DNA of 23,635 nt from Rubricella sp038526735 (GCA_038526735.1 JBCBGM010000041.1:1-23635); one strand, 5' to 3'. Shown: positions 14,124-22,577, numbered from the stretch's first letter. Program-made: numbers and translations. The notes: generated from the sequence alone by a model not told the origin.

Positions 14124-15619
14124 TTCTTCTTCCCAAAGCCCGACAGGTCAGAGGGCAGGGCCTGCCCACCGCCCAAGCCAGGCAAACCGCCCGGGCCGCT
14201 GGGCATTTTCGGAGCCGCACCCGGCATCCCGCCCGGAGGGGTCATGCCCGCGGGCATGCCGCCGCCTTTGCCAAAGAGCGCGCCGAGACCGCCGCGCATC
14301 ATGCCCTTTTTGCCCATTTTCCCCATCTTCTTCATCGCGTCGGCCATCTGCCGGTGCATCTTGAGAAGGCGATTCACCTCTTGCACGGTCAGGCCCGCAC
14401 CTTTGGCGATCCGTTCCTTGCGGGAGGCTTTCAGGAGTTCTGGCTTGCGCCGCTCTTCCTTGGTCATCGACTGGATGATCGCGATCTGGCGCTTGAGGAC
14501 CCGATCATCGAGGCCTGCGTCGTCCATCTGTTTCTGCGCCTTCGCCATGCCAGGCATCATCCCCATGATGCCCGACATACCGCCCATGCGGATCATCTGG
14601 TCCAGCTGGCCGCGCAGGTCATTCATGTCGAAGCGGCCCTTCTGGAACCGCTTCATCATGCGCTTGGCCTCGGCCTCTTCGATCTCTTCCTGCGCTTTTT
14701 CAACGAGGGAGACGATGTCGCCCATGCCCAGGATGCGGCCCGCGATCCGGTCGGGGAAGAATTCCTCCAGCGCGTCCATCTTTTCGCCAAGACCGACAAA
14801 CTTGATCGGCTTGCCGGTCACCGCCCGCATTGAGAGCGCCGCACCGCCGCGCCCGTCACCGTCCATCCGGGTGAGCACCACGCCCGAGATGCCGATGCGT
14901 CCGTCGAAGTTTTCAGCGGTGTTCACCGCATCCTGACCGGTTAGGCCATCGACCACGAGCAGGGTTTCATGCGGCTTCGTTTCGTCCCGCACGGCCTCAA
15001 CTTCACTCATCAACTCATCGTCGATCGAGAGGCGGCCCGCGGTGTCGAGCATATAGACGTCATATCCGCCCAGCGTCGCCTGCTGTTTGGCGCGCTTGGC
15101 GATCTGCACCGGGGTCTGGCCCGGCACGATGGGGAGCACGTCCACCCCGATCTGCATGCCCAGCACGCCCAATTGCTCCATCGCGGCGGGGCGGCGGGTG
15201 TCGAGCGAGGCCATGAGCACGCGCTTGTTTTCGCGGTCTTTCAGGCGCAACGCGATCTTGGCAGTGGTGGTGGTTTTACCAGAGCCCTGCAGACCCACCA
15301 TCAGCACCGGGGCAGGGGGGCTGTCGATCTTGAGCGCGCCAGCCTTCAGGTCTTCGCCCGCGAGCATTTCAATGAGCTCGTCATGGACGATTTTCACCAC
15401 CTGCTGGCCCGGCGTCACCGATTTGGTGACCGCCTGCCCGGTGGCCTTTTCCTGCACCTTCGAGATGAAGTCGCGCGCCACGGGCAGCGAGACATCCGCC
15501 TCTAAGAGCGCCACCCGCACCTCGCGCAGCGCCGTAGAGACATCGGCATCCGAGAGCGCACCCTGTTTCGTGAGGCTCTCAAAGACGCCTGACAGACGCT
15601 CGGATAGATTTTCAAACAT
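14120..15619 (-). CDS. ffh: Signal recognition particle protein Ffh
   Basis: 499 residues. Ffh binds 4.5S RNA and signal sequences of nascent inner-membrane proteins and docks on FtsY. The N domain is about 1-100. GTPase motifs are GLQGSGKTTT (from 109), DTAGR (192-196) and TRMDGDGRGG (from 250), followed by KFVGLGEKMDALEEF. The M domain (about 300-440) has the Met-rich RGQLDQMIRMGGMSGIMGMMPG and the RNA-binding helix region SMTKEERRKPELL...SRKERIAKGAG. A Gly/Met/Pro-rich tail of about 60 residues follows. GGAGGG precedes ATG 15619. It heads the operon that runs to rplS. I see no 4.5S RNA gene beside it. Confidence 0.98.
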   Translation of the reverse strand: MFENLSERLSGVFESLTKQGALSDADVSTALREVRVALLEADVSLPVARDFISKVQEKATGQAVTKSVTPGQQVVKIVHDELIEMLAGEDLKAGALKIDSPPAPVLMVGLQGSGKTTTTAKIALRLKDRENKRVLMASLDTRRPAAMEQLGVLGMQIGVDVLPIVPGQTPVQIAKRAKQQATLGGYDVYMLDTAGRLSIDDELMSEVEAVRDETKPHETLLVVDGLTGQDAVNTAENFDGRIGISGVVLTRMDGDGRGGAALSMRAVTGKPIKFVGLGEKMDALEEFFPDRIAGRILGMGDIVSLVEKAQEEIEEAEAKRMMKRFQKGRFDMNDLRGQLDQMIRMGGMSGIMGMMPGMAKAQKQMDDAGLDDRVLKRQIAIIQSMTKEERRKPELLKASRKERIAKGAGLTVQEVNRLLKMHRQMADAMKKMGKMGKKGMMRGGLGALFGKGGGMPAGMTPPGGMPGAAPKMPSGPGGLPGLGGGQALPSDLSGFGKKK

Positions 15620-15707
15620 GCGCGGCCCTCCGGGCGTTCTTCAAAGCAGTTTCGCACCGGCGGGCGCAACGCGCTGACCGGTGGCGATCCCCCCGTAATG
15701 GGGTGGA

Positions 15708-15731
15708 CCGGAAGCATATAGGAACTTCCGG
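15708..15731. repeat. Inverted repeat upstream of ffh
   Basis: CCGGAAG (15708-15714) and CTTCCGG (15725-15731) are perfect 7-base arms around a ten-base AT-rich centre (CATATAGGAA). It lies about 90 bases upstream of ffh and 45 bases after the stop of the large LamG gene. It may be an operator or a weak factor-independent end of transcription; no T-run is present. The rest of 15620-15775 shows only a CCCC/GGGG hairpin near 15690-15705. Confidence 0.4.
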
Positions 15732-15775
15732 AAATGCGCGCACCGGTTAGGCCCGGAGCGCCGCTGAGTCAAGCC

Positions 15776-18700
15776 TTAGTAGACGAGCGTCGCAAAGGCG
15801 CGGGCGCCAAAGGTCGGGTTGTCTTGGGCTGCGGAGCTGATGAACTCCACGAAAATCTCCGCGGAGGTCACATCGTCGTTCCAGCAGGTGTTAAAGCCCG
15901 CAGGATCATCACCGGTGGAGCCCGGCGCACAGCCCGTCACATGCGGCGCTTCCGTGAGGAACACATCCGCCACATCCACGACATTGCCAACATAGGTGTC
16001 TTCATATCCAGGGATCGCGGCCCCTGCGAAGGTCGCGTGGGCGGTCGCGGCACCACAGTTTACAATCGCAACACGCTGGCGACGGCGCTCTTTCGACTGA
16101 AGCTCGGTCGGATCGCCACCAAACACGTAGTTCGACGGTGCCGTCTGGATAAAGCGGTTGTCCTCACCAATCCCGGAAGAGGACCCTTCATCGAGCAACT
16201 CGCTCACGACGCGCTCGACAGTGCTGTAACCCTCATAAAGCGACGTGGCTGTAGAGACATTTACCTCGATGTCTGTATCACCCGTCCCAAGCTTTAGGCC
16301 GTTCGCGGTGGCAAAAGGCTCATAGTAGCTTTGGAAGTAGCTCAGGAACATCGGCATCTCGGCCGGGAGATCGTTCCAGACGTAAACAAACTCACCCGGC
16401 AACGTCTCAAAGGCGCAGTGTGCGTAGCTGCATGCCTCTTTGTTTGTCACGCCGGCGGCCATCAGAATGTTGGTGAAGAAGTCGAAAATCTCGGTCTGCT
16501 CGTCAGAGCTCTGCGAGTCAGAGCCGCCGTCATAGCTTGCTTGCAGCGTCCCGGTGCCCGGCAGGCGGATCGCAACCTTGCTGCGCGCCGGCACGTCAAA
16601 GTCCCACGAGTGGTCTTGCCCGACAAAGCTCACCGAGATGGTCTCATCTTCCCATGTCAGGTTGCGCAGGCGCCATGCAGACGACTGACCGGTGATCGAC
16701 TCGCCTAGGCTGGTCAAAGACACGCCAGAGCCCAACAGCGCCCATTGAGGGCTGGAATAGAGCACGAGGCTCTCGTTCGAGGCCTCAAGCGTCACTGTTC
16801 CCGGCGGCGCGATATACGCAGTCTCGCAGCTCGCCGGGTCATCGGCGAGGCAGCCCTGGCGCGGCATTGGCCCCCAGCCAAGCGTGTTGCCGATCATCAT
16901 GTGGTTCGCGCGCGACGCGGTGTTGGCGATGTTGTCAGGGTAAGCATCCAGCAGCGTCTGGTAATACGCCGCCTGCGCGTCAGCCAGCTCAGCGGCGGAC
17001 GTTTCTTCATCCGCATTCGCCTGGAACAGCGCTTTGGAGATAAAGAACCAAGCATCATCCGCGAGGTCTTGGTAGTAGGCTGCAGACGACCACGCCTCGT
17101 CTGCGGCATCTTCAGACTCCGCTTTCAAGATCGACAGATACTCGTTGAATTCCCATCGGTTGATCATGCCATGCGTCGCGACATAATCGGGCTGGAAGTG
17201 CACGCTGTGGGTGTCTTCGGTCAGCACCCGATCGAGCGGCGCGTCCCAAATATCAAAGATCGTGTTCAGACCGGTGACAACATCGCCCGGATGCGCCGCC
17301 TTGATCAGCACCTGACTGCCCAAGCATTGCAGACCGGAGTCAACCATCGCCAACATGCAAGCGTCTTGCAGGCGCTCAAGCCCTTCATCCGTGGTCGGGA
17401 AGGTCCAGTCGCTCGCGACATACTCAACCTCGGGCTCTGCCGGGGGCTCAGCCGGTGCAGGCTCTTGCCCTGGCACCTGATAGCCAAAGTTGAACGCCAC
17501 ACCCGTGTCTGACGAGCCAGTATCGTTGTTGGTGACCGAGAAGTCGTAGATCACGCCGTCAAAATACTGCTGTAGATTGTTGACGTTGTTGGCGCTTGAG
17601 TTCCACTGGTTCGCCCCAAACACCCAGGACTCGGTGTTTCCAGCGATACCTCCAGTGAAGTCTTTGGTGGCTTGATTGCCGTGCAACTCACCGTCCACAT
17701 AGACAGCCATGCCGCTTTCACCGAAGTCAAAATCAACTGTGTGGACTTGTCCTGCTTCGATCACGCGAGACGTCCGTACCTCGTGGTTCTGCTGGGTCGT
17801 CTGAAGGCGCACAACGATCATGCCGTTGTCCACCCGCATGGTCACGTGACCGCCGTTGCTAAAGTTGTTGGCGTCTTTTGAAACCAGTGTCTGGGGGCCG
17901 TCGGTCCGATCCATCGAGAAGGTGATCGACACGGTGCCGTTGTCGATCTGGTTGACGCCGGTGTCCTCGATAAAAGCGTAGTCGTTTTGCCCGTCAAAGC
18001 GCACGCCCTGCCCATCGAGCACCGCGCCGTTCTTCAGCTGCAGTGCGTCGCTGGGCTCGCTGTCATCGTCGTCGTCGTTCTGGTCGTCGTCGTCATCATC
18101 GCTGCTGGCGTAGGCGATGGTCTCGTCCTTCAGGACTTTGATGAACTGAGACGCATCCGCGCTATCGTCATCATCATCGTTGTCATCGTCATTATCGTCG
18201 TCGTCATCTCCGCCACTGGCCGAGGATGAGCTGGAGCCTGAATCTGCGGTTTCCTCTTCGCTCGAGACGCCGCGCAGCGCATCAATATCTCGAGGTGGGA
18301 TCGGATCGGGCGCGTAGCCCGCGCTCTGGAACAATTGCAAGCCCGCGCCAGAGCACACCGCCAGCGGGTCAGCGCCGATCTCGGTGATGGGGTTCTTCAG
18401 CAGGCCAACGCGAATGCGGTTGTCATCTGCCAAAAGCCGCGGCTCAGCGTTGACGTCGGTGTCTGCGGTCAACAGCATCTGCGCCCCCGCTTGCCCCGTC
18501 ATCGCGTCGGCAAAGGTCATGCCTGTGTCTTCGAACGGGTTGCACATAACCATGGTCGAGATCGGACCGCAGAAGCTTTCATTCCGCGTGGCGACAGCCT
18601 GTGCCGAAAAGGCGATGTTTTGAACGTCGGCCGCATTCAGATCGCCCGTCACCGCAGAGATGTTGAGCCGCATCAGTGAAAACCGCACCTGCTTAGAGAC

Positions 18701-19105
18701 GGACCGCACATAAACATGGGTTGCCGCGAGCGGGTTGGTGGTGACGTATGTCAGGTCGGTGAGCTTCGACGCGTCGAAGTTGCCCAACGTGTCAGAGGGC
18801 TCTCCGCTCAGATAAATGATCTCGCTAACCGCGATATTGTCGTCAGCGGAGGCGATGGCGTTGGCCGCAGCAGCGGCGCGTGTCAGGGCAGTTGCGGTGC
18901 CATCGAGCTCTTGCGCCGCGGCCAGAGCGATTTTATCGACCGTGCTCTGCATGTCGGAGTGGGCGTTGTAGGCGCGACCGAAATCGATCATGAAGCCTGC
19001 GGCTGACAACAACAGCACCGAGAACACGACAACTTGCACGGCGATAACGCCGCGCACGTCAAAGATGAAACGATTGAGTTTCCCCACAACCAAACGCGAC
19101 CACAT
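15776..19105 (-). CDS. TadG-like pilus-assembly-type protein with inserted LamG domain (copy A, Asp-rich)
   Basis: 1109 residues. An N-terminal Tad_N/TadE-G-like segment (about 18-70) has one membrane span, GVIAVQVVVFSVLLLSAAGF, followed by MIDFGRAY and VDKIALAAAQELDG. A TadG-type stretch, FCGPISTMVMCNPFE, comes next. Two Asp-rich linkers (about 299-315 and 336-349) lead into a LamG/concanavalin-A-like domain (about 365-525: VRFDGQNDYAFIEDTG ... QQYFDGVIYDFSVTN). The TadG scaffold then resumes: VVTGLNTIFDIWDAPLDR, an acidic helical region and a C-terminus RRRQRVAIVNCGA...DVADVFLTEAP...EIFVEFIS. The protein has no VWA domain of the usual TadG kind. Twelve cysteines all align with the tandem copy. 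ATG 19105 was chosen for its GGGGGA site and its match to copy B; a TTG at 19162 is also in frame. Probably exported and membrane-anchored; function unknown. Confidence 0.82.
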   Translation of the reverse strand: MWSRLVVGKLNRFIFDVRGVIAVQVVVFSVLLLSAAGFMIDFGRAYNAHSDMQSTVDKIALAAAQELDGTATALTRAAAAANAIASADDNIAVSEIIYLSGEPSDTLGNFDASKLTDLTYVTTNPLAATHVYVRSVSKQVRFSLMRLNISAVTGDLNAADVQNIAFSAQAVATRNESFCGPISTMVMCNPFEDTGMTFADAMTGQAGAQMLLTADTDVNAEPRLLADDNRIRVGLLKNPITEIGADPLAVCSGAGLQLFQSAGYAPDPIPPRDIDALRGVSSEEETADSGSSSSSASGGDDDDDNDDDNDDDDDSADASQFIKVLKDETIAYASSDDDDDDQNDDDDDSEPSDALQLKNGAVLDGQGVRFDGQNDYAFIEDTGVNQIDNGTVSITFSMDRTDGPQTLVSKDANNFSNGGHVTMRVDNGMIVVRLQTTQQNHEVRTSRVIEAGQVHTVDFDFGESGMAVYVDGELHGNQATKDFTGGIAGNTESWVFGANQWNSSANNVNNLQQYFDGVIYDFSVTNNDTGSSDTGVAFNFGYQVPGQEPAPAEPPAEPEVEYVASDWTFPTTDEGLERLQDACMLAMVDSGLQCLGSQVLIKAAHPGDVVTGLNTIFDIWDAPLDRVLTEDTHSVHFQPDYVATHGMINRWEFNEYLSILKAESEDAADEAWSSAAYYQDLADDAWFFISKALFQANADEETSAAELADAQAAYYQTLLDAYPDNIANTASRANHMMIGNTLGWGPMPRQGCLADDPASCETAYIAPPGTVTLEASNESLVLYSSPQWALLGSGVSLTSLGESITGQSSAWRLRNLTWEDETISVSFVGQDHSWDFDVPARSKVAIRLPGTGTLQASYDGGSDSQSSDEQTEIFDFFTNILMAAGVTNKEACSYAHCAFETLPGEFVYVWNDLPAEMPMFLSYFQSYYEPFATANGLKLGTGDTDIEVNVSTATSLYEGYSTVERVVSELLDEGSSSGIGEDNRFIQTAPSNYVFGGDPTELQSKERRRQRVAIVNCGAATAHATFAGAAIPGYEDTYVGNVVDVADVFLTEAPHVTGCAPGSTGDDPAGFNTCWNDDVTSAEIFVEFISSAAQDNPTFGARAFATLVY
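18061..18100. repeat. Imperfect GTC/ATC trinucleotide repeat coding an Asp tract
   Basis: On the plus strand this is a run of (G/A)TC triplets, encoding Asp codons (GAC/GAT) on the minus strand as DDDDDDQNDDDDD. It lies in the linker before the LamG domain of copy A and is absent from copy B. Near-identical triplets could allow slippage in multiples of three. Confidence 0.75.
18161..18210. repeat. Second imperfect Asp-coding trinucleotide repeat
   Basis: A run of TCA/TCG/TTG/TTA triplets on the plus strand encodes DDDDDNDDDNDDDDDS on the minus strand. A Ser/Gly-rich stretch (SGSSSSSASGG) precedes it in the protein. Together with the tract at 18061-18100 it makes a strongly acidic, probably disordered linker that may bind Ca2+. 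Confidence 0.75.
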
Positions 19106-19157
19106 GTCGGCACGTCCCCCGCTTTCCACAAACTGCCCCCACAGCGATAGAAAGCAT

Positions 19158-19228
19158 GCCAAACGACGACGTTTGGCGCAATCAACCGGTCAAGAATGAT
19201 TGCCTGTGTTGCGGAAACGCGGCGTTTC
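19158..19228. promoter_or_regulatory. Two perfect inverted repeats upstream of LamG copy A
   Basis: GCCAAACG-ACGA-CGTTTGGC (19158-19177) is an 8-bp stem with a 4-nt loop. GAAACGC-G-GCGTTTC (19214-19228) has 7-base arms. Both lie in the 187-base gap between the two tandem genes, 53 and 109 bases before the ATG of copy A. Neither has a T-tract. They may be operators or leader-RNA hairpins setting the level of copy A relative to copy B. No terminator with a T-run is seen after copy B. Confidence 0.45.
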
Positions 19229-19292
19229 ACACAACCTCAGATTTAAATAAGCGATCGCCTTAAAGATGAAACCAACTTCAGGTTGTTTTCAG

Positions 19293-22200
19293 TCAATGCA
19301 CCAGCGTCGCGTAGCTCCTCTCGCTCAATTCCGAGGGAATCGTTTGTTGCACCGAAGAGATGAATTCTACGTAAAGATGCGCGGATTCGATGCCATCGTT
19401 GAAGCACGGATTAAGCCCCAGCGGGTCGTCTCCATGGCTGCCGGGAACGCAGTTGGCAACCTCCGGCGCTTCGATGAGGAACACGTCAACAATGTCCACC
19501 ACATCCGCCACATAGCTGTCCGCGTAGAAGGCCTCGTAGCTGCCGGTGTGCAACTCATGGCTCGCCATCGCGCCGCAGTTTACAAGCGTCACCCGCTGCC
19601 GCCGACGCTCTGTCAGCTGCACCTGTTGCGGGTCTGACGCCCCGAAATTGTAGTTGGTCGGAGCCGTCGAGATATACGCATTCGCGTTGCCCACCCCGTT
19701 GGTCGAGCTCTCAGGCCAGAGGTTTGGCGTCGTCCGCTCAACGGTCGAATACCCCTCATACATCGAGGTGGCATCGGCAACGAGCACCTCAAGCTCCGTC
19801 GTCGGGTTGTCGATGTCCATCTCGTTGAAGTTTACAAACGGCGTGTAGTAGTTTTTGAAATACTCCTGAAAGCTCAGCGGGTTATCAGAGCCGCCCGCAT
19901 CTGGCGATGTCACTTCGCCCGACAAGCCGCTGTATCCGCACGCGCTGAACGGGCAGGTCGCCTTGGTCACTTTGCGGCCCGTGTCGTAGTTCGCAATCGC
20001 CGTGCCCTTGCCCGGTACCTGTACGTTTAAGCGAGACTCAGCCGGCACCATAAACGTCCACCCATCGCCCGATGAGCCGTAGAACTTCAGATGCGCTTCG
20101 CTCGCCTCTGGGAACGGGTTGGTGAACCGCCACGCCGACGACAGCCCACTCTCAGACGCGCCAAGGCTCGTGAGGTTCTGCTTGGTGCCATTGGTCCAGC
20201 CGGTCTGCGGCGCCGCGATCAAGACGAGCGTTTCGTCAGAGACATCCACCCCATCCGAGAGCACATCCACATACGGGTGGAAGGTGCAATTCTCCGGGTC
20301 CTCAAAGCACGCACCGCGGTACATCGGGCCAAAACCCAGACCCGTCCCCATCAACACGTGGTTGTTGCGGGAGGCCGGGTTGGTGACGGTGGCAGGATAG
20401 GCGTTCACCACCTCAAGGATGTCCGCCTCCATCTGCAGCTGCATGTCATAGTCAGCCTGCATCTGTGCGGCCCATTCCAGATAGAGCGTGCGGGAGGCCT
20501 CTGTGATCGCCCGGTCCGCCTCTTCGGTGTACTGGTCAATGAGCTCCTGAAGCTCTGCGCTGTACTCCTCGTAATTCTCGCCCAGCGCGAGGTAGAGATA
20601 CTCGTGAAACTCTGCGCGGGTCAGCATGCCGTGCACGGCCACATAGTCGGGCTGGATTGCATCGGTGCTCGGATCAGTGTTGTGCAGTCGGCGGTCGAGC
20701 GGTGCATCCCAGAGGTCAAAGATCGTGTTGAGCCCGGTTACGATATCGCCCGGATAGGCCGCTTTCACGACGACCTGGTTGCCGATGCACTGCATCCCCG
20801 AGTCCACCATCGCGAGCAAGCAAGTGTCGCGCAGCCGCTCCATCTCTTCGCTGGTGGTGGGGTAGGTCCAGCCGTCATCCAGCGGCTCGGGCGGGCCAAA
20901 CCCGAAGTTAAAGCCCACACCTTGAGACTCTGACGCCGTATCGCGGTTGGTGACCGAGAAGTCATAGATCACCCCATCAAAATACTGCTGCAGGCTGCCG
21001 ACCTCCCCCTCGCGAGAATTCCACTGGTTCGCGCCAAAGGCCCAGGCCTCTTCGTTGCCCGCGATCCCGCCGTAGAAGTCTTTGGTGGATTGGCCGCCGT
21101 GCAGCTCATCGTCGATATAGACGGCCATCCCCCCTTCACCGAAGTCGAAATCCACGGTGTAGATCGTGTCTTTCTTCAGGATATGGCTGGTGCGCACTTC
21201 GTGGTTCTGCTGCGTCGTTTGCAACCGCACCAGAATGGCCCCGTTATCAACCCGCATCGTGACATGCCCGCCATTGCGGAAGTTGTTTGCATCCTTCGAG
21301 ACGAGCGTCTGTGGCCCATCGGTGCGATCAAGCGAGAAGGTGATCGAGATGCGCCCAGTGTCGATCTGGCTGTGCCCATCATCCTCGATAAAGGCGTAGT
21401 CGTTCTGCCCGTCAAAGCGCACGCCCTGGCCCTCAATCGCGGCGCCATTGCGCAGCTCCAGCGTCGGGCCATCGCCGTCAGAGGCATAATCGATCTTGCC
21501 CTTCGCATCCTTCGTCGGGTCACTCGGGAACAGGTCCGGAGTGCCCTGCGGCGGCCCAAGCCGATAGAACCGCCCATCCAGCCGTGCCTCATCCGTGCTG
21601 TCCGAAATCCAACCATCCTGCGCAAAAACCGACAGGCCCGCGCCATGGCATACCGCATACGGATCAGCCCCGATCTCATCGATGGGGTTCTTCAAGAGGC
21701 CCACGCGGATGTGGTTGTCATCCGCCTTCAGCCGCGGCGCTCCGGTGCTGGGGTCAAGGTCTGCGGTGAGCATAAACTGCGTGCCGACATGCCCCTCCAT
21801 CGTCTCTGCAAAGCTGTTTGGCCCACCCTCAAATGGGTTGCACATCACCAGCGTTGAGACGGGCCCACAGATCACATTTGTGCGCATCGCGACCGAGACC
21901 GCGCCGAAGGAAATTTCATTCAAGTCATTCGGATCCAACGCCCCAAGTGTCATTCGCGTAAGCGTCATCCGCACTGTCGCCGGGGCCGCGCGCACGATCA
22001 CATACTCCGCGGCTTTGGCATCGGTCGTCTCAAGCCCCAGGGTGCTGACCAACTGCGCATCAAACTCGCCTTGCGCATTCGTCGGCGCAGCACTCAGGAA
22101 CGTGATGGATTCAATCTCAGGCTCCGCTTCGAGCCAGCCTTCAAACTGCCCGCTGGGGCCGTTTGCTGCATTGGCCGCCGCAATCGCATTGGCGATAGCC

Positions 22201-22418
22201 CCCTGAGAGCCGTCCAGAGCCTCCGCCGCGGCAAGTGCTGCTTTATCGACAAAGCTCTGCAGCTTGGATTGCGAGGTGTAGGCCCGCCCAAAGTCGATGA
22301 CAAAGCCGCTCGCGGTGAGCAACACCACCGAGAAAACCACAACTTGAATCGCGATTACCCCACGCTCCCCCAACGCAAATCGCGCAAGGTCGCTGACATT
22401 GATGCCGAAACACTTCAT
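19293..22418 (-). CDS. TadG-like pilus-assembly-type protein with inserted LamG domain (copy B)
   Basis: 1041 residues, with the same order as its downstream neighbour. A Tad_N-type span at about 20-42 (GVIAIQVVVFSVVLLTASGF then VIDFGRAY) is followed by ICGPVSTLVMCNPFEGG. The LamG domain is at about 327-490 (VRFDGQNDYAFIEDDG ... QQYFDGVIYDFSVTN), followed by IVTGLNTIFDLWDAPLDR. An acidic, Gln-rich helical region (NYEEYSAELQELIDQYTEEA...) precedes the TadG-like end RRRQRVTLVNCGA...DIVDVFLIEAP...LYVEFIS. Hand alignment of the LamG domains gives 125 identities in 159 ungapped positions. It lacks the Asp tracts of copy A. ATG 22418 has GGAGGG seven bases upstream. It is the first gene of the pair and carries its own promoter candidate. 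Probably exposed outside the inner membrane; function unknown. Confidence 0.84.
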   Translation of the reverse strand: MKCFGINVSDLARFALGERGVIAIQVVVFSVVLLTASGFVIDFGRAYTSQSKLQSFVDKAALAAAEALDGSQGAIANAIAAANAANGPSGQFEGWLEAEPEIESITFLSAAPTNAQGEFDAQLVSTLGLETTDAKAAEYVIVRAAPATVRMTLTRMTLGALDPNDLNEISFGAVSVAMRTNVICGPVSTLVMCNPFEGGPNSFAETMEGHVGTQFMLTADLDPSTGAPRLKADDNHIRVGLLKNPIDEIGADPYAVCHGAGLSVFAQDGWISDSTDEARLDGRFYRLGPPQGTPDLFPSDPTKDAKGKIDYASDGDGPTLELRNGAAIEGQGVRFDGQNDYAFIEDDGHSQIDTGRISITFSLDRTDGPQTLVSKDANNFRNGGHVTMRVDNGAILVRLQTTQQNHEVRTSHILKKDTIYTVDFDFGEGGMAVYIDDELHGGQSTKDFYGGIAGNEEAWAFGANQWNSREGEVGSLQQYFDGVIYDFSVTNRDTASESQGVGFNFGFGPPEPLDDGWTYPTTSEEMERLRDTCLLAMVDSGMQCIGNQVVVKAAYPGDIVTGLNTIFDLWDAPLDRRLHNTDPSTDAIQPDYVAVHGMLTRAEFHEYLYLALGENYEEYSAELQELIDQYTEEADRAITEASRTLYLEWAAQMQADYDMQLQMEADILEVVNAYPATVTNPASRNNHVLMGTGLGFGPMYRGACFEDPENCTFHPYVDVLSDGVDVSDETLVLIAAPQTGWTNGTKQNLTSLGASESGLSSAWRFTNPFPEASEAHLKFYGSSGDGWTFMVPAESRLNVQVPGKGTAIANYDTGRKVTKATCPFSACGYSGLSGEVTSPDAGGSDNPLSFQEYFKNYYTPFVNFNEMDIDNPTTELEVLVADATSMYEGYSTVERTTPNLWPESSTNGVGNANAYISTAPTNYNFGASDPQQVQLTERRRQRVTLVNCGAMASHELHTGSYEAFYADSYVADVVDIVDVFLIEAPEVANCVPGSHGDDPLGLNPCFNDGIESAHLYVEFISSVQQTIPSELSERSYATLVH

Positions 22419-22464
22419 TTTCAATCCCTCCGCAAGTGCGCCCCCCAGCGCTCTTGCATAGGTT

Positions 22465-22514
22465 GTATTATGAGGCGAAACAAAGGCATTTCAACCGATT
22501 CGAACCTCAATGCC
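22465..22514 (-). promoter_or_regulatory. Candidate promoter of LamG copy B with overlapping inverted repeat
   Basis: On the minus strand TTGAAA (22494-22489) and CATAAT (22472-22467) are 16 bases apart, or TAATAC at 18. GGCATT (22485-22490) and AATGCC (22509-22514) form an inverted repeat overlapping the -35 region, so a regulator could bind there. This is a reading by eye; the trhO promoter must lie in the same 159-base gap. Confidence 0.4.
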
Positions 22515-22577
22515 GTGAGCAAGCGTCGCAGGATCTGACCTTGCGGGCGTCTGCGTGGCTTTGATAGCGGGTTAAAA

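Noticed and set aside
15620..15775. Possible 4.5S (SRP) RNA gene beside ffh
   Set aside because: The gap lacks the conserved tetraloop-and-bulge helix (GGAA loop with its asymmetric bulge); only short unrelated hairpins are seen.
18061..18210. Triplet repeats as a CRISPR-like or non-coding array
   Set aside because: No spacer-repeat structure; the triplets are in frame and encode Asp tracts of the large gene.
15776..22418. The large pair as giant RTX-type or filamentous adhesins
   Set aside because: No RTX nonapeptides (GGxGxDxLx), no cadherin or haemagglutinin repeats; N- and C-termini are TadG-like.
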